Shown here piece by piece: positions 5,991-9,412 of a DNA stretch of 9,412 bases (positions are counted from its first letter, which is position 1; each line of letters starts with the position of its first letter). The DNA is taken from positions 1 to 9,412 of the forward strand of contig DATCSE010000169.1 in assembly GCA_036568605.1 (NCBI GenBank), in the 5' to 3' direction. A program made the position numbers and the translations under genes. The notes under the pieces were generated by a model. That model made no database searches, had not been told where the DNA came from, and was given only the letters and a program-made list of their open reading frames with translations. This DNA is from DATCSE01 sp036568605. Its GTDB lineage: Bacteria; Pseudomonadota; Gammaproteobacteria; Burkholderiales; Burkholderiaceae_C.

Positions 5991-7139
5991 TCAAGTCGCC
6001 CGTTGTTGCGGCAGCAATGCGCCCAGCGGTACCGCCTCCACGTTTTCGGCCAGCCGATACCGCCGCGAGCCCGGGTACACGACATAGACCGTCTCGAGCT
6101 GAAGGTCTGCCAGCGCAGTGCGGATGGAAGGCGTCAAGGTCGGCGCATCGGCGCGCTTGAACTCGACGCCAATGCGTCGCCCCTCCTTGATCATCAGCAG
6201 ATCGAGCTCGGCCCCAGCATGCGTGGCCCAGAAGTAAGCTTCGTCGGGTCGTGCGATCCGCAGTACCTGGTCGAGCGCAAAGCCCTCCCAGGATGCGCCG
6301 CTCTTCGGATGGCGCGCCAGCGCGGCCGCATCTTCGATGCCCAGCAGCGCATGCAGCAGCCCGGCGTCACGCACATACACCTTCGGCGCCTTGACCTGCC
6401 GCTTGCCCAGGTTCGCATGCCAAGGCTGCAGCTGGCGCACCAGGAAGGCCTGGGTCAGCCAATCGAGGTAGCGCCGCACCGTGCTTTCATTGACGCCCAG
6501 CGAGCGGGCCGGCTCGGCCGCATTCCAGATCTGGCCGTGATAGTGCGCCAGCATGGCCCAGAAGCGGTACATCGCTGACGCTGGAGCGCCGATGCCCAAT
6601 TGCGGCAGGTCGCGTTCGACGACGGTACGGATGAACTCGCGGCGCCAGATGCGGCTGGCCTCGTCGTTGGACGCGGTGTAGGAGCGCGGGAAGCCGCCTC
6701 GCCACCACAATCGACCGGCATTCTCGACACCCGTCTCGTCGAGCGTAAAGCCGCCGGTCTCGATCACCTCGATCCGCCCCGCCAGAGATTCGCTGGTCTG
6801 GCGCAACAGCGCCGGCGAAGCGCTGCCGAGCAGCAGGAAACGCACCTCACCGCTGTCGGGCCGATCAATCAGCACGCGCAGCACCTTGAACAACTCGGGC
6901 GCATGCTGAACCTCGTCGATGACGATCAGGCCCTGCAGATCCTTCAGCGCCGTCATCGGCGCCGCAAGCTGCGCCTCGACCTGGGGATCCTCCAGATCGA
7001 AGTAGTTGGCCGACTGAGGCCCAAGCAACGCACGCGCCAGCGTCGTCTTGCCCACCTGCCGCGGCCCGATCAATGCCACGGCCGGGCTGCGTCCCAACGC
7101 AGCACGCACCTCGGTCTCCAAGGCCGGACGGCTCAGCAT
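5991..7139 (-). CDS. AAA+ ATPase of the AAA_14/DUF4143 type
   Basis: The product is 382 residues long with a clear two-part layout. The N-terminal AAA domain has Walker A GPRQVGKT (25-32), Walker B LIVIDEV (71-77, D75/E76), and a sensor-1-like FLLLGSAS (101-108). A winged-helix-like stretch with SLGVNESTVRRYLDWL lies at about 213-228. The C-terminal DUF4143-type domain has WEGFALDQVL (284-293), AELDLLM (310-316) and GVEFKR (324-329). E286, D313 and E326/K328 have the spacing of a PD-(D/E)XK nuclease-like core. Such ATPases are common accessory genes without an agreed function. ATG 7139 is preferred: a longer TTG start at 7202 would read through the palindrome at 7151-7189. The gene is flanked by ftsZ (164 bp upstream) and lpxC (76 bp downstream). 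The 45% G+C just upstream hints at acquisition. Confidence 0.93.
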   Translation of the reverse strand: MLSRPALETEVRAALGRSPAVALIGPRQVGKTTLARALLGPQSANYFDLEDPQVEAQLAAPMTALKDLQGLIVIDEVQHAPELFKVLRVLIDRPDSGEVRFLLLGSASPALLRQTSESLAGRIEVIETGGFTLDETGVENAGRLWWRGGFPRSYTASNDEASRIWRREFIRTVVERDLPQLGIGAPASAMYRFWAMLAHYHGQIWNAAEPARSLGVNESTVRRYLDWLTQAFLVRQLQPWHANLGKRQVKAPKVYVRDAGLLHALLGIEDAAALARHPKSGASWEGFALDQVLRIARPDEAYFWATHAGAELDLLMIKEGRRIGVEFKRADAPTLTPSIRTALADLQLETVYVVYPGSRRYRLAENVEAVPLGALLPQQRAT

Positions 7140-7150
7140 GCCCAGATAGT

Positions 7151-7189
7151 ACCTTGAAATTCCCGTATCAAATGCGGGAATTTCAAGGT
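7151..7189. promoter_or_regulatory. Perfect 15-bp inverted repeat upstream of the ATPase gene (putative operator)
   Basis: The arms ACCTTGAAATTCCCG (7151-7165) and its exact reverse complement (7175-7189) flank a 9-nt spacer. The site ends 11 nt before ATG 7139 and is AT-rich: 27 of 60 bases in 7141-7200 are G or C, against about 70% around it. On the minus strand the spacer contains TTGATA, a 5/6 match to a -35 box; the downstream -10 is poor (TACTAT at 14 bp or TATCTG at 17 bp). A protein bound here would therefore cover the promoter or leader. Without a T tract it is not a standard terminator. Operator, mRNA hairpin or remnant of the gene's insertion are all open. Confidence 0.6.
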
Positions 7190-7261
7190 GAGATCCAGTC
7201 AATCAGCGGACGCTCATCAAGCGGTCGCCGCGGATCCGGCTCCGCCGGTCCGTCAGCGGCG

Positions 7262-7298
7262 CCCCCTTGAGGGGGAGCGCCGTTAGGCGCTCCGGGGG
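7262..7298. repeat. GC-rich nested palindrome downstream of ftsZ (dispersed repeat, possible terminator)
   Basis: GGAGCGCC (7274-7281) and GGCGCTCC (7286-7293) form a perfect 8-bp stem with loop GTTA. CCCCC (7262-7266) can pair either with GGGGG at 7271-7275 or with GGGGG at 7294-7298, so two alternative folds exist. It begins 5 bp past the ftsZ stop in the direction of ftsZ transcription. A CCCCCTTGAGGGGG-type motif with a trailing GGGGGTGG is one I recall as a repeated intergenic element in Burkholderiales. No T run follows on the minus strand, so any termination would not be the classical intrinsic kind. The rest of the gap (7190-7261) is GC-rich with a short CCGGC-TCC-GCCGG palindrome and no gene that I can see. 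Confidence 0.6.
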
Positions 7299-7303
7299 TG
7301 GGC

Positions 7304-8506
7304 TTAATCAGCTTGCTTGCGCAGGAAAGCGGGAATCTCGATCTCGTCCATCCCGTTGCTCGCGAGCGCATCGACCTTCGCCGCCGCGGTGCGGCCGTTG
7401 CGCCAGACGCTGGGCGTGGTCAGCGCGCTGTAGTCGTGCACCGCGCCCGGATGGGCTTGTTGCACGGGCTGGTTCAGGATCGGCAGGTCGTGCGTGCCGG
7501 TGCGCTGCACCGGCTGGCTGTGCACGACGCTGATCGGCGTCTGCGCACGCTTGACCGGCGAGAGGCCTGTCGCGATCACGGTCACGCGCAGCTGGTCGCC
7601 CAGCGTCTCGTCGTACGCGGTGCCGTAGATCACGTGCGCATCCTCGGCGGCGTAGCGGCGGATCGTGTTCATCGCGTTGCGGCTCTCGCTGAGCTTGAAC
7701 GTGTTGCGATTCGCCGCGATCAGCACCAGCACGCCGCGCGCGCCCGACAGGTCGATGCCTTCGAGCAGCGGGCACGCGACGGCCGCTTCGGCCGCCTTGT
7801 TCGCGCGATCCGGCCCCGAGGCCTGCGCGGTGCCCATCATCGCCTTGCCGGGCTCGCCCATCACGGTCTTCACGTCCTCGAAGTCGACGTTGACCAGACC
7901 CGGGATGTGGATGATGTCGCTGATGCCGCCGACCGCATTCTTCAGCACGTCGTTGGCATGCGCGAAGGCCTGGTCCTGCGTGACGTCGTCGCCCAGCACG
8001 TCCAGCAGCTTGTCGTTCAGGATCACGATCAGCGAATCCACGTTCGCCTCGAGCTCGGCCAGCCCCGCGTCGGCCGACTTCATGCGGCGCGGCCCTTCGA
8101 ACTCGAACGGCTTGGTCACGACGCCCACCGTCAGGATGCCCATGTCCTTCGCGACCCGCGCGATCACCGGCGCCGCGCCGGTGCCGGTGCCGCCGCCCAT
8201 GCCGGCGGTGATGAACAGCATGTGTGCGCCGTCGATCGCCTGGCGGATGCGGTCCACCGCTTCTTCGGCCGCAGCCTTGCCGGCCTCGGGCTTCGCGCCG
8301 GCGCCCAGACCCGTCGAGCCGAGCTGGATCAGCGAATGCGCCGCCGAGCGGTTCAGCGCCTGCGCGTCGGTGTTCGCGCAGACGAACTCCACGCCCTGCA
8401 CGCCCTGGGCGATCATGTGCTCGACCGCGTTGCCGCCGCCGCCGCCCACGCCGATCACCTTGATCTGCGTGCCCATGCTGAACTCTTCGATCATTTCGAT
8501 GGCCAT
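7304..8506 (-). CDS. ftsZ: Cell division protein FtsZ
   Basis: FtsZ is the tubulin-like GTPase that polymerises into the cytokinetic ring at midcell. From ATG 8506 the product is 400 residues. The nucleotide-binding GGGGGNAVEHM lies at 21-31, the tubulin signature GGGTGTGAAP at 104-113, and the T7 synergy loop NVDFEDVKTVM at 206-216 (D208 and D211 complete the GTPase site of the neighbouring subunit). A Gln/Pro-containing linker covers about 320-385. The conserved C-terminal peptide DEIEIPAFLRKQAD ends the protein and is the docking site for FtsA and other partners. MAIEMIEEF is the usual start, with AGGAG 8 nt upstream (8515-8519). An in-frame ATG at 8533 also has AAGGA at 8 nt and would add MATALGDTQ. 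ftsA lies upstream. The linker is moderately short but complete. Confidence 0.98.
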   Translation of the reverse strand: MAIEMIEEFSMGTQIKVIGVGGGGGNAVEHMIAQGVQGVEFVCANTDAQALNRSAAHSLIQLGSTGLGAGAKPEAGKAAAEEAVDRIRQAIDGAHMLFITAGMGGGTGTGAAPVIARVAKDMGILTVGVVTKPFEFEGPRRMKSADAGLAELEANVDSLIVILNDKLLDVLGDDVTQDQAFAHANDVLKNAVGGISDIIHIPGLVNVDFEDVKTVMGEPGKAMMGTAQASGPDRANKAAEAAVACPLLEGIDLSGARGVLVLIAANRNTFKLSESRNAMNTIRRYAAEDAHVIYGTAYDETLGDQLRVTVIATGLSPVKRAQTPISVVHSQPVQRTGTHDLPILNQPVQQAHPGAVHDYSALTTPSVWRNGRTAAAKVDALASNGMDEIEIPAFLRKQAD

Positions 8507-8512
8507 TTGTGT

Positions 8513-8520
8513 ATCTCCTA
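8513..8520 (-). promoter_or_regulatory. ftsZ Shine-Dalgarno sequence (TAGGAGAT)
   Basis: On the minus strand TAGGAGAT lies with its AGGAG core 8 nt before ATG 8506. This is the strongest initiation site in the spacer and decides the start at MAIEMIEEF. A second site, AAGGA at 8542-8546, is 8 nt before the in-frame ATG at 8533, so the gene has two credible starts 27 nt apart. Confidence 0.8.
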
Positions 8521-8537
8521 GTGCAGTTGCCATGTCT

Positions 8538-8651
8538 TCAGTCCTTATCCCATCCAATCGCTAGTTGTTCTTGTCGACGAGGTCGAGAAGAAGCCGGCGG
8601 GTCGTGCGTGCGCAGCGACCCGGTCATGCGGAAGCGTGCGTTCGAGTTCAT
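8538..8651 (-). CDS. Small ORF in the ftsA-ftsZ spacer, possible leader peptide
   Basis: ATG 8651 opens a 37-codon frame (starting MNSNARFRMTG) that ends with TGA at 8538-8540. It is preceded by GCGAGGAGAA, with AGGAG 9 nt from the ATG (8661-8665), which is as good as any ribosome site in the window. The peptide is basic and Pro/Ser/Arg-rich in the middle (PPASSRPRRQ), with no membrane segment and no family I recognise. Its stop lies between the AAGGA at 8542-8546 and the ATG at 8533 of the long form of ftsZ, an arrangement suited to termination-reinitiation. It could be a leader peptide, a chance frame, or a small protein. Coding character cannot be judged at this length. Confidence 0.4.
   Translation of the reverse strand: MNSNARFRMTGSLRTHDPPASSRPRRQEQLAIGWDKD
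8568..8622 (-). promoter_or_regulatory. Tandem hairpins in the ftsZ leader
   Basis: Two inverted repeats stand side by side. CGGGTCG (8598-8604) pairs with CGACCCG (8616-8622) and can be lengthened inward by 3 or 4 pairs with one bulged base. TTCTTGTCGAC (8568-8578) pairs with 8582-8592 at 10 of 11 positions across a 3-nt loop. Both lie inside the 37-codon small ORF and upstream of both ftsZ starts, so a ribosome on that ORF would unfold them. There is no T tract, so simple attenuation is not indicated. Confidence 0.45.
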
Positions 8652-8688
8652 GGGTGTGTTCTCCTCGCCTGATGCGTGTGTCGTCGTG

Positions 8689-9412
8689 TCAGAAGTTGCC
8701 GAGGAACCAGTCCTTCGCCCGGCCGAACAAGGTCTTCACCGAGCCGGCTTGCTGCGCCGCGCGGGCGCCGCGCGTGCGCGCGATGCGCGCCTCCTCGAGC
8801 AGGCCCATCACGGTGGCCGAGCGCGGGTTGGCGACCATGTCCGACAGCGGGCCGTGGTAGGTCGGGATGCCCTTGCGCACCGGCTTCAGGAAGATGTCCT
8901 CGCCGAGCTCGACCATGCCCGGCATCACCGCCGCGCCGCCGGTGATCACGATGCCGCTGGACAGCAGCTCCTCGTAGCCGCTGTCGCGGATCACCTGGTG
9001 CACCAGCGAATAGATCTCCTCGATGCGCGGCTCGATCACGCCGGCCAGCGCCTGGCGGCTCAGCATGCGCGGCGCGCGGTCGCCCAGGCCCGGCACCTCG
9101 AGCTGTTCGGCCGGGTCGGCCAGGAGCTGCTTCGCGACGCCGTACTCGACCTTGATCTCCTCGGCATCTTTGGTCGGCGTGCGCAGCGCCATCGCGATGT
9201 CGCTGGTGATCAGGTCGCCGGCGATCGGGATCACCGCGGTATGGCGGATCGCGCCGTCGGTGAAGATCGCGACGTCGGTCGTGCCCGCGCCGATGTCGAC
9301 GATCGCGACGCCCAGATCCTTCTCGTCGTCGGTCAGCACCGAGTGGCTGGACGCGCTCGGGTTCAGCACCAGCTGGTCGACCTCGAGCCCGCAGCGCCGC
9401 ACGCACTTGACG
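8689..9412 (-). CDS. ftsA: Cell division protein FtsA, C-terminal part (N terminus beyond window)
   Basis: FtsA is the actin-like ATP-binding protein that tethers FtsZ to the inner membrane. The visible 240 residues are roughly the last 60% of a protein of about 410, and the frame is open at the window edge. Visible residues include the second phosphate-binding motif VDIGAGTTDVAIF (38-50), PIAGDLITSDIA (62-73), and the adenosine-binding motif GIVITGGAAVMPGM (153-166). The C-terminal VKTLFGRAKDWFLGNF (225-240) is the amphipathic membrane-targeting helix, complete here. The stop is TGA 8689-8691. The spacer to ftsZ is 182 bp, longer than a simple coupled junction, and holds a small ORF and hairpins. 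The linker between actin core and helix (around 205-224) is Ala/Arg-rich, as is usual. Confidence 0.97.
   Translation of the reverse strand, partial: VKCVRRCGLEVDQLVLNPSASSHSVLTDDEKDLGVAIVDIGAGTTDVAIFTDGAIRHTAVIPIAGDLITSDIAMALRTPTKDAEEIKVEYGVAKQLLADPAEQLEVPGLGDRAPRMLSRQALAGVIEPRIEEIYSLVHQVIRDSGYEELLSSGIVITGGAAVMPGMVELGEDIFLKPVRKGIPTYHGPLSDMVANPRSATVMGLLEEARIARTRGARAAQQAGSVKTLFGRAKDWFLGNF

Noticed and set aside
5915..6085. N-terminal extension of LpxC to an upstream start at 6085
   Set aside because: It would overlap the ATPase gene and the added residues do not resemble LpxC, whose normal N terminus begins at 5914.
7140..7202. TTG start at 7202 for the ATPase
   Set aside because: It would translate the palindrome, gives a tail unlike the usual start of such ATPases, and needs a rarer start codon; ATG 7139 is more sensible.
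7190..7303. Possible mobile-element end or CRISPR-like repeat near the ATPase
   Set aside because: There are no spaced direct repeats, no transposase, and no target duplication visible between 5915-5990 and 7190-7303; the structure is palindromic only.
7298..8521. 407-codon open frame antisense to ftsZ
   Set aside because: A shadow of ftsZ with Arg/His/Asp-rich sequence and no domain.

Overview
The window is GC-rich chromosomal DNA (roughly 70% G+C in the core genes) from a Gram-negative bacterium. It most likely comes from a betaproteobacterium of the order Burkholderiales, in the Rubrivivax/Leptothrix/Methylibium neighbourhood. The grounds are the FtsZ, FtsA and LpxC sequences, the thiD-hemL and mpl-yqiA gene pairs, and two families of palindromic intergenic repeat that I recall from such genomes. 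The placement rests on recognition, not on a search.

Layout, plus strand (1-4562): the 3' end of a probable thiD (thiamine biosynthesis kinase), a palindromic dispersed repeat (419-483), hemL (5-aminolevulinate synthesis) overlapping a HAD-family phosphatase by 4 bp, then mpl (murein tripeptide recycling) overlapping a YqiA-type esterase by 4 bp. mpl has a TAAAAT hexamer 6 nt before its ATG and may be leaderless.

Layout, minus strand (9412-4513, in transcription order): the C-terminal part of ftsA; a 182-bp spacer with a well-initiated 37-codon reading frame and two hairpins; ftsZ; a GC-rich palindromic repeat; a perfect 15-bp AT-rich inverted repeat; a solitary AAA+ ATPase of the AAA_14/DUF4143 type; lpxC; and two small two-helix membrane proteins that look like tandem paralogues. 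The second of these overlaps the 3' end of the esterase gene tail to tail.

Most of the window is core metabolism: haem and thiamine precursors, peptidoglycan recycling, cell division, and the committed step of lipid A synthesis. The main departure is the ATPase gene with its own palindrome, which separates lpxC from the ftsA-ftsZ division genes. The other places worth attention are the ftsZ leader, which looks built for termination-reinitiation coupling from a small upstream ORF, and the paired small membrane proteins after lpxC. I see no tRNA, rRNA, CRISPR array, insertion sequence or phage gene. No stretch over 300 bp lacks a gene.
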